Of a stretch of DNA of 64,000 nt, positions 43,229 through 55,203 are shown in pieces. A program made the position numbers and the translations under genes. Each line of letters starts with the position of its first letter. Position 1 is the stretch's first letter. Under the pieces are notes generated by a model. It saw only the letters and a program-made list of their open reading frames with translations. It did not search any database and was not told where the DNA came from. The DNA is from Candidatus Pantoea bituminis (GTDB lineage: Bacteria > Pseudomonadota > Gammaproteobacteria > Enterobacterales > Enterobacteriaceae): contig NZ_JAGTWO010000004.1 in the NCBI RefSeq assembly GCF_018842675.1, positions 3,100,001 through 3,164,000 on the forward strand, read 5' to 3'.

Positions 43229-45588
43229 ATGCCACGCGCAGGTTTCCTGCTCACCCGACACTGGCGCGACAGCGCACAAGGCACCGAAATCATTTTCTGG
43301 CTGGCAACCGATGACGGTCCACAGCGCGTTGTACTGCCGGTGCAAGAGTCGGTCGCCTTTATCCCTTGCGATTATCAGGCGCAGGTTGAAGCGCTGATAA
43401 AGGATGAACGACACGTACGCATTCAGCCGCTGGAATTGAAAGACTTCCGCCGTCGCCCAGTGTTTGGCCTCTATTGTCGGCAGAATCGCCAGTTACAGTG
43501 GATTGAGAAAAAGCTGCGGGAAAACGGCATTCCAATTTACGAAGCGGATATTCGCCCGCCAGAGCGCTTTCTGATGGAGCGCTTTATCACTGCGCCCGTC
43601 TGGTTCAGCGGTGATCAGCAAGGTGAAAGCGTCGTGAACACGCGCCTGAAGCCGCATCCCGATTATCGTCCTCCGCTGAAATGGGTCTCGCTGGATATTG
43701 AAACCACTCAGCATGGCGAACTTTACTGCATTGGACTCGAAGGTTGCGGACAGCGTCAGGTTTACATGCTTGGGCCGCCCAACAGCGATGCCAGCCAACT
43801 CGACTTTGAGCTGATCTATCTGGAAAGCCGCCCACAACTGCTGGAAGCGCTTAATCATTGGTTTGCACAACATGACCCCGATGTAATTATTGGTTGGAAC
43901 GTGGTGCAATTTGACCTGCGTATGCTGCAAAAACATGCCGATCGTTACGGCATTCCGCTGCGCCTTGGGCGTCAACAAGCCCCGCTGGAATGGCGCGAAC
44001 ATGGCTTTAAGCCTGGCGTTTTTTTCGCTCAGGCAACTGGCCGCCTGATTATTGATGGCATCGACGCGCTGAAATCCGCCTTCTGGGATTTTCCTTCATT
44101 TAGCCTGGAATCTGTCTCGCAACAGCTATTGGGCGAAGGGAAAGCGATCAACAATCCCTGGCAGCGCATGGAAGAGATTAACTGGCGTTTTGCCAACGAT
44201 AAACCGGCGCTGGCGCGTTACAACCTGAAAGATTGTGAACTGGTGACACGCATCTTCCACAAAACAGAGATCATGCCATTTTTGCTGGAACGAGCGGCGG
44301 TAAACGGTTTGGCGGTGGATCGTCACGGTGGATCGGTGGCAGCATTTGGTCATCTTTATATTCCGCGCATGCACCGTGCGGGCTTTGTCGCGCCAAACTT
44401 AGGCGACGTAGCCCCCGAAGCCAGCCCTGGCGGCTACGTGATGGATTCGCGTCCCGGCTTGTATGACTCAGTATTGGTGCTCGACTATAAAAGCCTTTAT
44501 CCCTCGATTATTCGCACCTTCCTGATCGATCCGGTCGGGTTGGTGGAAGGATTAGCGCATCCAAACGATACCGATTCGGTTGCTGGTTTCCGCGAAGCAC
44601 GTTTTTCACGCCAGACGCACTGTTTACCGGCAATCGTTGAGCAGATCTGGCAAGGACGCGAAGCGGCTAAAAACAGGGCAACAAGCCGCTGTCGCAGGCG
44701 CTGAAAATCATCATGAATGCGTTCTATGGCGTACTCGGCACCAGCGCCTGCCGCTTCTTTGATCCTCGTCTGGCCTCATCGATTACGCTACGCGGGCACG
44801 CCATCATGCAGCAAACGCGTGAATTGATTGAGGCTGAAGGTTACGACGTTATTTACGGCGATACCGATTCCACCTTCGTCTGGTTGAAGACAGCGCACAG
44901 CGAAGAGCAGGCGGCCGCGATTGGCCGACAGCTGACAGAAAAGGTTAATATCTGGTGGCGCGAGCATCTGCAAAGCGAATATGGGCTTAACAGCGCATTA
45001 GAGCTGGAGTACGAGAGTCATTTTTGCCGCTTTTTGATGCCCACCATTCGCGGTGCCGAGCAAGGCAGTAAAAAACGCTACGCGGGATTGATCCGCGAAG
45101 GCGCTAGCGAGCGCATGGTATTTAAAGGTCTGGAATCGGTGCGCACCGACTGGACGCCGCTGGCGCAGCAGTTTCAGCAAGCGTTATACAGCCGCATCTT
45201 TCGTCGCGAACCCTGGCAGGATTATATTCGTGAAACAGTGGCGCAACTGCTGGCGGGTGAGCTGGACGATCAGCTGATTTACAAAAAACGCCTGCGTCGT
45301 CCGTTAAAAGAGTATGAACGTAACGTGCCGCCGCATGTACGCGCTGCGCGCATCGCTGATGAAGAGAATCGCAAGCTGGGACGACCTTTACAGTACCAAA
45401 ATGGCGGGCGCATTCGCTACGTGATTGCCACTGCAGGCCCGGAGCCGCTGGAGGCGCGGATTACGCCACTCGACTACGATCATTACGTTAGCAAGCAGTT
45501 ACAACCGGTGGCCGATGGCATTTTACCTTTCGTCGACGGCGACTTTGCTACACTTATAAACGGTCAGTTGGGACTTTTTGACAGGTGA
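43229..45588 (+). CDS. polB: DNA polymerase II (frameshifted in this sequence)
   Basis: SOS-inducible B-family polymerase with 3'-5' exonuclease, for translesion synthesis and fork restart. Start ATG 43229 ([15 protein letters not shown]) with GGAGAG upstream. Exonuclease motifs SLDIETT and [12 protein letters not shown], polymerase motif [13 protein letters not shown], motif B region [16 protein letters not shown], and motif C YGDTDST are present. The frame breaks at an A5 run (44670-44675): GCT AAA AAC AGG should be GCT AAA AAA CAG GGC AAC AAG. Restoring one A gives 786 aa (E. coli 783). As written, the second half (44713-45588) is a separate frame beginning inside motif B. Confidence 0.94.
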
Positions 45589-45736
45589 CGAATGCCCTGC
45601 CATCCAGTACCATAGCGCCCTTCCCAAAACTCACCGCTCTGACACGTTCACCAGACCTTATCGTTTGGATGACATGCTATTGCCCTGGAGTTGGGAACAC
45701 CTTCAAAAACGTTAAAAAATTCGAGCTAAAAAATAT

Positions 45737-48642
45737 ATGGTTTTTACATTAGGTCAGCGCTGGATTAGTGATACGGAAAGTGAACTGGGTTTGGGAACGA
45801 TCGTCGCGATCGATACGCGCATGATTACGCTGCTTTTCCCGGCCACAGGCGAAAACCGCCTCTACGCCCGCAACGATTCGCCGGTTACTCGCGTCATCTT
45901 CAATCCGGGCGATACCATCACCAGCCATGAAGGCTGGCAGATGCGAGTGGATGAAGTCCGCAACGAAAATGACCTGATGACCTATATCGGCATGCGCCTC
46001 GATACTGAAGAGGCCGACGTGATGCTGCGTGAAGTGTTTCTCGACAGCAAGCTGGTGTTCAGTAAACCCCAGGATCGCCTGTTCGCCGGACAGCTCGATC
46101 GCATGGATCGCTTTGCCCTGCGCTTCCGCGCCCGCAAATACCACAGCGAGCAATATCGTCTGCCGACCAGCGGACTGCGCGGTATGCGTACTAACCTGAT
46201 TCCGCATCAGCTGCACATTGCTCACGATGTCGGTCGTCGTCATGCACCGCGCGTGCTGCTGGCTGATGAAGTTGGCTTGGGTAAAACCATTGAAGCCGGG
46301 ATGATCATTCAGCAGCAACTGCTGGCTGGTCGCGCTGAACGCGTGTTGATTGTGGTACCGGAAACCCTGCAACACCAATGGCTGGTTGAGATGCTGCGCC
46401 GCTTTAACCTGCGTTTTGCGCTGTTTGATGATGATCGCTACACCGAAGCGCAGCATGACAGCGATAATGCTTTTGAAACTGAGCAGCTTATTATCTGCTC
46501 ACTCGACTTTGTTCGCCGCAATAAACAGCGTCTTGAGCTGCTGTCTGAGGCTGAGTGGGATCTGCTGGTAGTGGACGAAGCGCACCATCTGGCGTGGTCC
46601 GAAGGTGAGCCAAGCCGTGAATATCAGGTGATTGAGCAGTTAGCCGAAAAAACGCCGGGCGTGTTGCTGTTAACCGCGACGCCAGAGCAGTTGGGAATGG
46701 AAAGCCACTTTGCGCGCCTTCGCCTGCTCGATCCGGATCGCTTCCATGACTTCGCTCTGTTTGTTGAAGAGCAACAGCATTTCCGCCCGGTGGCCGATGC
46801 GGTTTCCTCATTGCTGGCAGATCAGTCCATTTCTCAAGAGCAGATGAACAGCATCAGCGATCTGGTCGGCGAGCAGGATATCGAACCGCTGCTTCAGGTA
46901 GCTAACAGCGACCGCGACGGCAAACAAGATGCACGCAAAGAACTGATTTCAATGTTGATGGATCGCCACGGCACCAGCCGCGTGCTGTTCCGTAACACGC
47001 GTAATGGCGTAAAAGGCTTCCCGAAACGCGAACTGCATCAAATTCGCTTGCCGCTGCCTGCGCAGTATCAAACGGCGATCAAAGTTTCCAGCATCATGGG
47101 AACCCGTAAAAGTGCTGAAGAGCGCGCCCGTGACCTGCTTTATCCTGAACAGATTTATCAGGAGTTTGAAGGCGACAGCGGTACCTGGTGGAACTTCGAC
47201 CCCCGCGTAGAATGGCTGATGGGTTATCTCACCAGCAACCGCAAAGAAAAAGTGCTGGTGATTTGTGCTAAAGCCGCCACCGCGCTGCAACTGGAGCAGG
47301 TTCTGCGTGAACGCGAAGGCATCCGCGCTGCGGTATTCCACGAAGGTTTGTCAATCATTGAACGTGACCGCGCAGCGGCCTGGTTCGCCTCTGAAGAGAA
47401 TGGTGCGCAGGTGCTGCTGTGTTCGGAAATCGGTTCTGAAGGCCGTAACTTCCAGTTCGCCAATCGTTTAGTGATGTTCGATCTGCCCTCAAATCCCGAT
47501 TTGCTGGAGCAGCGTATTGGTCGTCTGGATCGTATTGGTCAGATGCATGACATCCAGATTCTGGTGCCGTGGCTGGAAAAACCGCGCAGGCGGTGTTATT
47601 GCGCTGGTATCACGAAGGGCTGGATGCGTTTGAGCACACTTGCCCCACCGGTCGTACCATTTACGATAGCGTGCATTCGCAGCTGGTTAACTACCTTGCG
47701 GCACCTGAGAACAACGAAGGGTTCGACGAATTTATCGTTGAATGCCGCAAGCAGCATGACGCCTTGAAATCACAGCTGGAACAGGGTCGCGACCGCTTGC
47801 TGGAGCTGAATTCCAACGGTGGCGAATCTGCGCAGGCGTTGGCGAATGCGATTGCTGAACAGGACAACGACACCGATCTGGTGAGCTTTGCGCTTAACCT
47901 GTTTGATATCGTCGGTATTAATCAGGAAGATCGCAGCGACAACCTGATCGTGCTGACACCATCCGATCACATGCTGGTGCCCGATTTCCCAGGTTTGCCA
48001 GAAGATGGCTGCACCATCACCTTTAACCGCGACCAGGCGTTGTCCCGCGAAGATACGCAGTTCATTACCTGGGAACATCCACTGATCCGCAACGGCCTTG
48101 ATTTGATTCTTTCCGGTGATACCGGCAGCAGCGCAATCTCTTTACTGAAGAACAAAGCGCTGCCGGTCGGCACTTTGCTGGTTGAGATGATTTATGTGGT
48201 CGAAGCGCAGGCGCCCAAAAACCTACAGCTGACTCGCTTCCTGCCGCCAACGCCACTCCGTTTGTTGCTGGATCGCAACGGCACCAACCTGGCGGGCAAA
48301 GTTGAGTTTGAAAGCTTTAACCGTCAGCTAAATGCCGTTAATCGTCATACCGGCAGCAAGCTGGTGAACGCGGTGCAGCAAGATGTACACGAAATTCTGA
48401 CGCAGGCCGAAGAGAAAGTAGTCAGTGAAGCGCGCGCGGTGATTGATGCTGCCCGTCGTGAAGCTGACGAAAAACTGGGCTCAGAGTTGTCACGTCTTGA
48501 AGCGCTGAAAGCGGTTAACCCCAATATTCGTGAAGATGAGATTGAGGCGCTGGAAAGCAATCGTCAGCAAGTGCTGGAGCATCTTGATCAGGCCAACTGG
48601 CGCCTGGATGCGCTGCGCTTAATTGTCGTTACCCACCAATAA
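45737..48642 (+). CDS. rapA: RNA polymerase-associated helicase RapA/HepA (frameshifted)
   Basis: Swi2/Snf2-type ATPase that recycles RNA polymerase. N-terminal Tudor-like domains ([19 protein letters not shown]), Walker [14 protein letters not shown] near residue 177, DEAH box VVDEAHHL near 280, and motif [13 protein letters not shown] are present. The frame breaks right after LVPWLEK at an A5 run (47577-47581). A sixth A gives [20 protein letters not shown] and one 968-aa protein, exactly the E. coli length. As written, the second part (47569-48642) is a separate frame. Followed by a strong terminator. Confidence 0.95.
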
Positions 48643-48648
48643 AATTCA

Positions 48649-48668
48649 GGGCCGCGCGGCCCTTTTTT
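48649..48668 (+). terminator. rapA terminator
   Basis: GGGCCGC / GCGGCCC palindrome (48649-48662) followed by six T, 7 nt after the rapA stop and just before rluA. Confidence 0.85.
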
Positions 48669-48678
48669 GGAAAATAGC

Positions 48679-49330
48679 ATGGAACCTTACAATCCACCGC
48701 TTGAACCGTGGCTGCACATCCTTTATCAGGATGATCACATTATGGTGGTGAATAAACCCAGCGGCCTGCTTTCCGTGCCCGGTCGGCTGGAAGAGCACAA
48801 AGACAGCGTAATGACGCGCATTCAGCGTGACTTCCCGCAGGCAGAATCGGTACATCGTCTCGACATGGCCACCAGCGGCGTGATTGTGGTGGCCTTGACC
48901 AAAGCGGCTGAACGCGAATTGAAGCGTCAGTTTCGCGAACGCGAGCCGTCGAAAACCTATGTAGCTTGCGTGTGGGGACATCCAACGGAAGAGAAAGGAT
49001 TAGTGGATTTGCCGCTGATTTGCGACTGGCCTAATCGTCCGAAGCAGAAGGTCTGTTTTGAAACCGGCAAATCTGCGCAAACCGAATATCAGGTGGTGGA
49101 GTATTTCGCTAACAACAGCGCGCGTTTCACTGAAGCCGATTACCGGACGTTCGCACCAGCTGCGTGTACATATGCTGGCGCTGGGACATCCGATTCTGGG
49201 GGATAACTTCTATGCGCACCCGGAAGCCAAAGCGATGGCACCAAGACTGCTGCTGCATGCGGAATCACTGACCATTACGCATCCAAAATTTGGTAACGCA
49301 ATGACGTTTCGCCAGCCGGCGGATTTTTAA
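48679..49330 (+). CDS. rluA: Dual-specificity pseudouridine synthase RluA (frameshifted)
   Basis: Makes pseudouridine at 23S rRNA 746 and at position 32 of certain tRNAs. Start ATG 48679 (MEPYNPPLEPW). The catalytic Asp is in HRLDMATSG near residue 64. The frame changes between about 49108 and 49128, in a stretch with AACAAC and GCGCGC. Before it reads VVEYFANNSAR; after it ARVSLKPITGRSHQLRVHML. The shift is +1 (one extra base or two missing), unlike the single-base losses elsewhere. Loss of an AC dinucleotide would give 217 aa and the extra base removed 216 (E. coli 219). The C-terminal part is fully conserved. Confidence 0.9.
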
Positions 49331-49336
49331 CCTTTT

Positions 49337-49383
49337 GCGCACTGCGTTGGCCTCTGCGCGCTGTGTTGGCCTCTGCGCGCTGT
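49337..49383. repeat. Tandem repeat, 19-nt unit, about 2.5 copies
   Basis: GCGCACTGCGTTGGCCTCT (49337-49355), GCGCGCTGTGTTGGCCTCT (49356-49374) and a partial third GCGCGCTGT (49375-49383). It begins 6 nt after the rluA stop. Confidence 0.9.
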
Positions 49384-49429
49384 CCCCACCTCAATCCTCC
49401 CCACGTGTGGGGAGGATTGAGGTGGGGAC
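49382..49429. repeat. Perfect 23-bp inverted repeat
   Basis: The left arm 49382-49404 (starts GTCCCCACCTCAATCC) is the exact reverse complement of the right arm 49407-49429, with only GT between them. It would form a very stable hairpin on either strand. It resembles intergenic palindromic (REP-like) elements of enterobacteria. It may also end rluA and djlA transcripts, since both genes point towards it. Confidence 0.9.
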
Positions 49430-49484
49430 AAATTACCTCGCACTCAAAAAGATTGAGCTGGGGGACAAATTACCTCGCACTCAA
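49424..49484. repeat. Direct repeat pair, 24 nt, period 37
   Basis: Identical 24-nt copies at 49424-49447 and 49461-49484, each beginning GGGGACAAATTACC. The first copy shares its GGGGAC start with the right arm of the palindrome. The spacer contains CTCAA/TTGAG, a further small hairpin (49443-49457). Confidence 0.9.
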
Positions 49485-49509
49485 GAGAATTAAGGCGAGA
49501 AAACAACGA

Positions 49510-50319
49510 CTACTTAAAACCCTTTTCCTTACGAATCAAATCATAAGCCGCCTGGATTTCCTGCGCTTTCTGCTTCGCCATCTCCATCATTTCTGGCGGT
49601 AAACCTTTCGCCACCAGTTTGTCAGGATGGTGTTCACTCATTAACTTGCGATAGGCACGCTTGATGATGGTGATATCATCACTACTCTTAACGCCTAACA
49701 CACTGCACGCATCTTCCAGAGTCGGACCGCGTTGCTGCTGAAAACCGCCGTAAGAAGAGCCTTGCCCACCACCAAATTGCTGACCGCCTTCCATCATACG
49801 AAGGAACTGATCAAACTGAGTGCGGGAAATACCCAGTTCTTCTGCAATGACATACAGTACCTGGCGCTCGTTGGGATGCAGCGAACCATCAGCAAACGCC
49901 GCCTGAATTTGTATTTCCAGAAACATCCGAATCAGATCGAAGCGGCCAAAACAGGCGCTGCGGAACTCACGCAGCTTACTGCGCAGCGGATAGTCGCCCT
50001 GCTTGCCTTCGCGAAAGGCGCGTTGCGCAGCGGTACGCGATTCGCCATGAAGCTGCATGCGCTCCATTAATAAAGAAGCAATCTGAATATCGGCTTCGGT
50101 CACGCGCCCTTTTGACTTGGTTAAATGGCCCATTACCTGAAAAGTGGTACTGAAGAACAGCGTTTGACGCGTTTGATTATTTGAGAAGTAAGCCTTGCCC
50201 TGAGCACCGCGAACTTTATCTATCATGTGGCCAATGATCAAACCGATCACAATGCCCCAAAAGCCTGCACCGGAAATCAATCCTAATAGCAGACCCACAA
50301 CTTTTCCCCAGTAGCGCAT
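49510..50319 (-). CDS. djlA: Membrane-anchored DnaJ-like co-chaperone DjlA
   Basis: DnaK co-chaperone linked to the Rcs envelope-stress pathway. 269 aa (E. coli 271). One N-terminal glycine-rich membrane segment (residues about 6-30), the central TerB-like/DjlA domain ([20 protein letters not shown]), a glycine/glutamine-rich linker, and a C-terminal J domain with HPD in [12 protein letters not shown]. Divergent from lptD, separated by about 180 nt. Its 3' end faces the composite repeat. Confidence 0.96.
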   Translation of the reverse strand: MRYWGKVVGLLLGLISGAGFWGIVIGLIIGHMIDKVRGAQGKAYFSNNQTRQTLFFSTTFQVMGHLTKSKGRVTEADIQIASLLMERMQLHGESRTAAQRAFREGKQGDYPLRSKLREFRSACFGRFDLIRMFLEIQIQAAFADGSLHPNERQVLYVIAEELGISRTQFDQFLRMMEGGQQFGGGQGSSYGGFQQQRGPTLEDACSVLGVKSSDDITIIKRAYRKLMSEHHPDKLVAKGLPPEMMEMAKQKAQEIQAAYDLIRKEKGFK

Positions 50320-50501
50320 AAACTCCTCAATTCGCCATGCTTGCGGCTGAAAATTGCATTATCATACCTGTCATTTATCTCAGCGCCTAACGGCAACGCG
50401 GGCAGACACGGATTAACACTGGCGCAACGCCGGGCAGTAAGTTAGTCTCTGACCGGATTGTCGGCATGATGCCAGTTTTCATGGAATTCTCGATACCGCG
50501 T

Positions 50502-52871
50502 ATGAAAAAACGTATACCTACCCTGCTGGCCACCTTGATTGGTGCAGCCCTTACCAGTCAGCATGCCCTCGCCGACGATTTGATGTCGCAGTGTATGTTA
50601 GGCGTGCCGAGCTATAACCGTCCTTTGGTGACAGGCACCACCAATGAGCTGCCTGTGACCATCAAGTCGGATTCTGCCAAGGGTAATTATCCTGACGACG
50701 CGGTATTCACTGGCAATGTGAACATTGAACAAGGCAATGGCCGACTGCAATCGGATGAAGTGCAACTTCATCAACGCCAGCAAGATGGACAAACCACACC
50801 GGTGCGTACCGTCGATGCCTTGGGTAATGTGCACTACGACGATAATCAGGTCATCCTGAAAGGTCCGAAAGCTTGGTCGAATCTGAACAGCAAAGACACC
50901 AATGTCTGGAATGGCGACTACCAAATGGTGGGACGTCAGGGCCGCGGCACCGCCGACCAAATGAAACTGCGCGGTAATAACCGTTACACCATTTTAGAAA
51001 ATGGCAGCTTTACCTCTTGCTTGCCTGGCTCAAACAGCTGGAGCGTGGTCGGTTCTGAAGTGATTCAGGACCGTGAAGAAGAAGTGGCTGAGATTTGGAA
51101 TGCCCGCTTTAAGCTGGGTTCCGTGCCGGTTTTCTACAGCCCTTATTTGCAATTGCCGATTGGCGATCGTCGCCGCTCCGGCTTCCTGATCCCTAACGCA
51201 AAATATGGCAGCAGCAACGGCTTTGAATTTATTCTGCCTTATTACTGGAACATCGCGCCGCAAGCGGATGCCACCATCACGCCGCACTATATGAGCAAGC
51301 GCGGCCTGCAATTGCAGAACGAATTCCGTTATTTGACGCAGGCGGGCGCAGGCTTGGTTGAGTTTGATTATCTGGCTTCAGACGATCAATACAATAACGA
51401 CAAAGCGGTACGCGGCATCGCGCAAAATGACAGTTCAGACCGCTGGCTGTTCTACTGGCGTCATTCTGGTGTTTACGATCAGCATTGGCGCTTCAATGCC
51501 AACTACACCAAAGTCAGCGATCAGTACTACTTCAACGATCTTGACTCGACGTACTACAGCTCAACCGACGGTTACGCCACGCAAAAATTCAGTGCGGGTT
51601 ATGCGGATACCAACTGGGATGCGACGCTGTCGACCAAAGACTTCCAGGTTTTCGGTAACACCAACAGCAACAACGTTTACCGCGCAATGCCGCAGTTGGA
51701 CCTCAATTTCTATCAAAATGATATGGGTCCGTTTGATGGGCGTATTTATGCGCAAGCGGTGAAGTTTACCAACGTCAGCGATCGCTATCCCGAAGCTACG
51801 CGCCTGCATATTGAGCCGACGCTGGATCTGCCGCTGTCTAATGGTTGGGCAAGTCTTGATACTGAAGCGAAATTCCTTGCGACGCACTATCAGCAGAAAG
51901 ATGTCGATTACTACAACAACTCGATTGATACCACTCGCGTCAATCAGTTGAAAGAATCCGTCAACCGCACCATGCCACAATTGAAAGTCGATGGTCGTCT
52001 GGTGTTTGACCGCGATATGAATTGGGCGGAAGGCTATACCCAAACGCTGGAACCGCGCGTTCAGTACCTTTATATCCCTTACCGCGACCAAAGCGATATC
52101 TATCCGTACGACTCCACGCTGCTACAAACCGACTATACCGGTTTGTTCCGCGACCGCACTTACAGCGGCCTGGATCGTATCGCTTCAGCCAATGAAGTAG
52201 CAACCGGTGTGACGACGCGTATTTATGATAACGATCTGGTTGAACGTTTTAACGCTTCCGTAGGTCAAATCTACTCGTTTACCCCTTCACGCACTGGCGT
52301 TAATCAAACCAGTGAAGAAGATGACACCGGCAGCCTGATTTGGGCAGGTGATACATACTGGAAGGTTAGCGATCGTTGGGGCGTTCGCGGCGGGGTGCAA
52401 TATGATACTCGCCTGGATAACGTCTCTCAGGGGAATGCGGTGCTGGAATATCGCCGTGATGCCGATCGTATGGTGCAGCTGAGCTACCGCTACAGCAGCC
52501 CGGAATACGTCGCAAGCGCGTTGAACAATGCCAACCTGATTACCAACCCGATCTACAAAAACGGGATTTCTCAGGTCGGTGCAACCGGCAGTTGGCCGAT
52601 TGCTGATGCATGGTCTGTGGTAGGTGCTTATTACTACGACACGCGCAACAGCAAACCGGCATCACAGCTGGTTGGCCTGCAATACAGCTCATGCTGTTAT
52701 GCTATTCGCCTGGGTTACGAGCGCAAAATCAACGGTTGGGAAAACAACGACAGCAAGTACGACAACCAAATCTCATTCAACATAGAGCTGCGTGGTTTGA
52801 GTTCCAACTATGGCTTAGGAACCAACCAAATGTTGCGTCAGGGCATCATCCCTTACCAGCGCGCTTTTTGA
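50502..52871 (+). CDS. lptD: LPS-assembly outer-membrane protein LptD
   Basis: Outer-membrane beta-barrel that, with LptE, inserts lipopolysaccharide; essential. 789 aa (E. coli 784) from ATG 50502 ([17 protein letters not shown]); 12 upstream in-frame codons are not conserved. Signal peptide cleaved near QHALA/DDL. The LptA-like periplasmic domain is followed by the barrel from about residue 225. The four disulfide cysteines are present: [16 protein letters not shown] and the pair in YSSCCYAI. First gene of lptD-surA-pdxA-rsmA-apaG-apaH. Confidence 0.97.
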   Translation: MKKRIPTLLATLIGAALTSQHALADDLMSQCMLGVPSYNRPLVTGTTNELPVTIKSDSAKGNYPDDAVFTGNVNIEQGNGRLQSDEVQLHQRQQDGQTTPVRTVDALGNVHYDDNQVILKGPKAWSNLNSKDTNVWNGDYQMVGRQGRGTADQMKLRGNNRYTILENGSFTSCLPGSNSWSVVGSEVIQDREEEVAEIWNARFKLGSVPVFYSPYLQLPIGDRRRSGFLIPNAKYGSSNGFEFILPYYWNIAPQADATITPHYMSKRGLQLQNEFRYLTQAGAGLVEFDYLASDDQYNNDKAVRGIAQNDSSDRWLFYWRHSGVYDQHWRFNANYTKVSDQYYFNDLDSTYYSSTDGYATQKFSAGYADTNWDATLSTKDFQVFGNTNSNNVYRAMPQLDLNFYQNDMGPFDGRIYAQAVKFTNVSDRYPEATRLHIEPTLDLPLSNGWASLDTEAKFLATHYQQKDVDYYNNSIDTTRVNQLKESVNRTMPQLKVDGRLVFDRDMNWAEGYTQTLEPRVQYLYIPYRDQSDIYPYDSTLLQTDYTGLFRDRTYSGLDRIASANEVATGVTTRIYDNDLVERFNASVGQIYSFTPSRTGVNQTSEEDDTGSLIWAGDTYWKVSDRWGVRGGVQYDTRLDNVSQGNAVLEYRRDADRMVQLSYRYSSPEYVASALNNANLITNPIYKNGISQVGATGSWPIADAWSVVGAYYYDTRNSKPASQLVGLQYSSCCYAIRLGYERKINGWENNDSKYDNQISFNIELRGLSSNYGLGTNQMLRQGIIPYQRAF

Positions 52872-52925
52872 TGTTGTGATGTTTGACAGGCAATCCCGCA
52901 GTGCGGAAACAACAATGGATAAAGT

Positions 52926-54221
52926 ATGAAGAACTGGAGAATGCTGATTCTTGGTGTGGCGATAACTGCCAACACCGCGTTCGCAGCACCACAAGTGGTT
53001 GATAAAGTTGCAGCCGTGGTCAATAACGGCGTAGTTCTTGAGAGTGACGTGGATAGCATGATGAGCACGGTCAAATCTCAGGCGCAGCAGGCGAGTCAGC
53101 AATTGCCAGACGATAAAACGTTGCGCCATCAGATTCTTGAGCGTCAGATCATGGACAACATTCTGCTGCAAATGGGTGAAAAAGCTGGCCTGCAGATCAC
53201 CGATCAGCAGTTGGATCAGGCGATTCAAAATATTGCCAGTCAGAACAAGATGAGTGTCGATCAGCTGCGTAGCCGCCTGGCGTATGATGGTATGAACTAC
53301 AACACTTACCGTGCGCAAATCCGCAAAGAGATGCTGATCACCGAAGTGCGTAACAATGAAGTGCGCCGTCGCGTAACGATTTTGCCTCAGGAAGTGGACA
53401 CGCTGTCGACGCAAATCGCCTCGCAAAACACCCAAGGCACCGAGCTGAACGTCAGCTATATTTTGCTGCCATTATCAGAAAACCCGACGCAGCAGCAGGT
53501 TGATGATCAAGAAACGCTGGCGAAACAGCTGGTGGGCGAGCTGAAAAGCGGTGCTGACTTCGGCAAAATGGCAGTAACCTACTCCGCAGATTCACAAGCG
53601 CTGAAAGGCGGCAACATGGGTTGGGGTAAAATCGAAGAGTTACCGACCCTGTTTGCGCAGGCGCTGGCTACCGCCAAGAAAGGCGATATCGTGGGTCCGA
53701 TTCGTTCCGGTGTGGGCTTCCATATCCTGAAAGTGAATGACCTGCGTGGCGAGAGCAAAAATATCTCTGTGACGGAAGTGCATGCACGCCACATCCTGCT
53801 GAAACCGTCTCCGATCCTCACAGAGGATCAAGCACGCGCCAAGCTGCAACAGATTGCTTCCGATATCAGCAGTGGTAAAACCACTTTTGCTGCTGCAGCG
53901 AAACAGTTCTCTGACGATCCGGGTTCTGCGAACCAGGGCGGCGACTTGGGCTGGAGTTCGCCAGAAGCGTTCGATCCTGCGTTCCGCGATGCGTTGCTGC
54001 GCCTGCAAAAAGGCCAGACTAGCCAACCGGTTCACTCTTCGTTCGGCTGGCACTTGATTCAGTTGCTGGACACGCGACAGGTTGATAAAACCGATGCGGC
54101 CCAGAAAGAGCGTGCTTACCGTCTGCTGTTCAACCGTAAATTTGCTGAAGAAGCACAAACCTGGATGCAGGAACAACGCGCCGGTGCTTACGTGAAGATT
54201 TTGGACAACAATGCTCAGTAA
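52926..54221 (+). CDS. surA: Periplasmic chaperone and peptidyl-prolyl isomerase SurA
   Basis: Chaperone for outer-membrane proteins such as LptD, encoded just upstream. 431 aa (E. coli 428). Signal peptide ending NTAFA, then the mature start [20 protein letters not shown]. The N-terminal chaperone domain, two parvulin domains (about residues 173-275, [10 protein letters not shown] and [15 protein letters not shown]; and 284-383, ARHILLKP and [16 protein letters not shown]) and a short C-terminal helix are present. Overlaps pdxA by 11 nt. Confidence 0.97.
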   Translation: MKNWRMLILGVAITANTAFAAPQVVDKVAAVVNNGVVLESDVDSMMSTVKSQAQQASQQLPDDKTLRHQILERQIMDNILLQMGEKAGLQITDQQLDQAIQNIASQNKMSVDQLRSRLAYDGMNYNTYRAQIRKEMLITEVRNNEVRRRVTILPQEVDTLSTQIASQNTQGTELNVSYILLPLSENPTQQQVDDQETLAKQLVGELKSGADFGKMAVTYSADSQALKGGNMGWGKIEELPTLFAQALATAKKGDIVGPIRSGVGFHILKVNDLRGESKNISVTEVHARHILLKPSPILTEDQARAKLQQIASDISSGKTTFAAAAKQFSDDPGSANQGGDLGWSSPEAFDPAFRDALLRLQKGQTSQPVHSSFGWHLIQLLDTRQVDKTDAAQKERAYRLLFNRKFAEEAQTWMQEQRAGAYVKILDNNAQ

Positions 54222-55203
54222 TTTCCGTGTAGCGATCACCCCCGGCGAACCCGCCGGGATTGGTCCTGACCTCACCATTCAACTGGCCCAGCAAAACTGG
54301 CCGGTTGAATTGGTGGTGTGCGCCTCGCCCGATTTACTGCGTCAGCGTGCCGCCCAGCTTGGGCTGCCGCTGACCTTGCGTGATTACCAGCCTGGCGTTG
54401 CGGCACAACCGCAGCAGGCCGGCACGCTAACCGTGCTACCGATTGAAACGCCACAGCCGGTTAAACCCGGCGAGTTATGTGTTGCCAATAGCGAATATGT
54501 ACTGGCTACGCTGGCGCGCGCTTGCGATGGGTGTCTGAAGGGTGAGTTTGCCGCGTTGATCACTGGCCCGGTGCACAAAGGTGTGATTAACGACGCTGGT
54601 ATTGCTTTTACCGGTCACACCGAATTCTTCGCCGATCGCGCGGGGAGTCATCGCGTTGTAATGATGTTAGCGACGGAAGAGTTACGCGTTGCCTTAGCCA
54701 CCACGCATTTGCCGCTAAAAGATGTCTCAGCTGCCATTACCCGTGACAGCCTGCACGAAGTCATCACCATTTTGCATCACGATTTGCAGCAAAAATTTGC
54801 GATTGCCCAGCCGCATATTTTCGTCTGTGGCCTTAACCCGCATGCGGGCGAAGGAGGCCATATGGGACGGGAAGAGATCGATACGATCATTCCTGCTCTC
54901 AACGAATTACGCCAGCGGGGCATGCAGCTTACCGGTCCTCTGCCCGCAGATACCTTGTTCCAGCCAAAATATCTGCAAAATGCGGATGCGGTGCTGGCGA
55001 TGTATCACGATCAAGGTCTACCGGTGCTAAAATTTCAGGGGTTTGGTCGTGCGGTGAATATCACTCTCGGTTTGCCCTTTATCCGGACTTCAGTCGATCA
55101 CGGCACCGCGCTAGAGTTAGCCGGGCTGGGACAGGCAGAACCGGGCAGCTTCATCACGGCGCTTAACCTCGCCATCACTATGATCAAGAGCAGTAATGAA
55201 TAA
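54211..55203 (+). CDS. pdxA: 4-hydroxythreonine-4-phosphate dehydrogenase
   Basis: NAD-dependent enzyme of the DXP-dependent pyridoxal phosphate pathway. 330 aa (E. coli 329). The start [31 protein letters not shown] near residue 112, [13 protein letters not shown] and [14 protein letters not shown] are family motifs, including the metal-binding histidines. Its start overlaps surA and its end overlaps rsmA by 8 nt, so the operon is translationally coupled. Confidence 0.97.
   Translation: MLSNFRVAITPGEPAGIGPDLTIQLAQQNWPVELVVCASPDLLRQRAAQLGLPLTLRDYQPGVAAQPQQAGTLTVLPIETPQPVKPGELCVANSEYVLATLARACDGCLKGEFAALITGPVHKGVINDAGIAFTGHTEFFADRAGSHRVVMMLATEELRVALATTHLPLKDVSAAITRDSLHEVITILHHDLQQKFAIAQPHIFVCGLNPHAGEGGHMGREEIDTIIPALNELRQRGMQLTGPLPADTLFQPKYLQNADAVLAMYHDQGLPVLKFQGFGRAVNITLGLPFIRTSVDHGTALELAGLGQAEPGSFITALNLAITMIKSSNE

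Noticed and set aside
49337..49500. CRISPR array
   Set aside because: Only two copies of the 24-nt unit, with a 13-nt spacer, and no cas genes in the window.
52815..53435. 206-codon frame opposite lptD/surA
   Set aside because: Antisense to two strongly conserved genes, without a start site or family resemblance.
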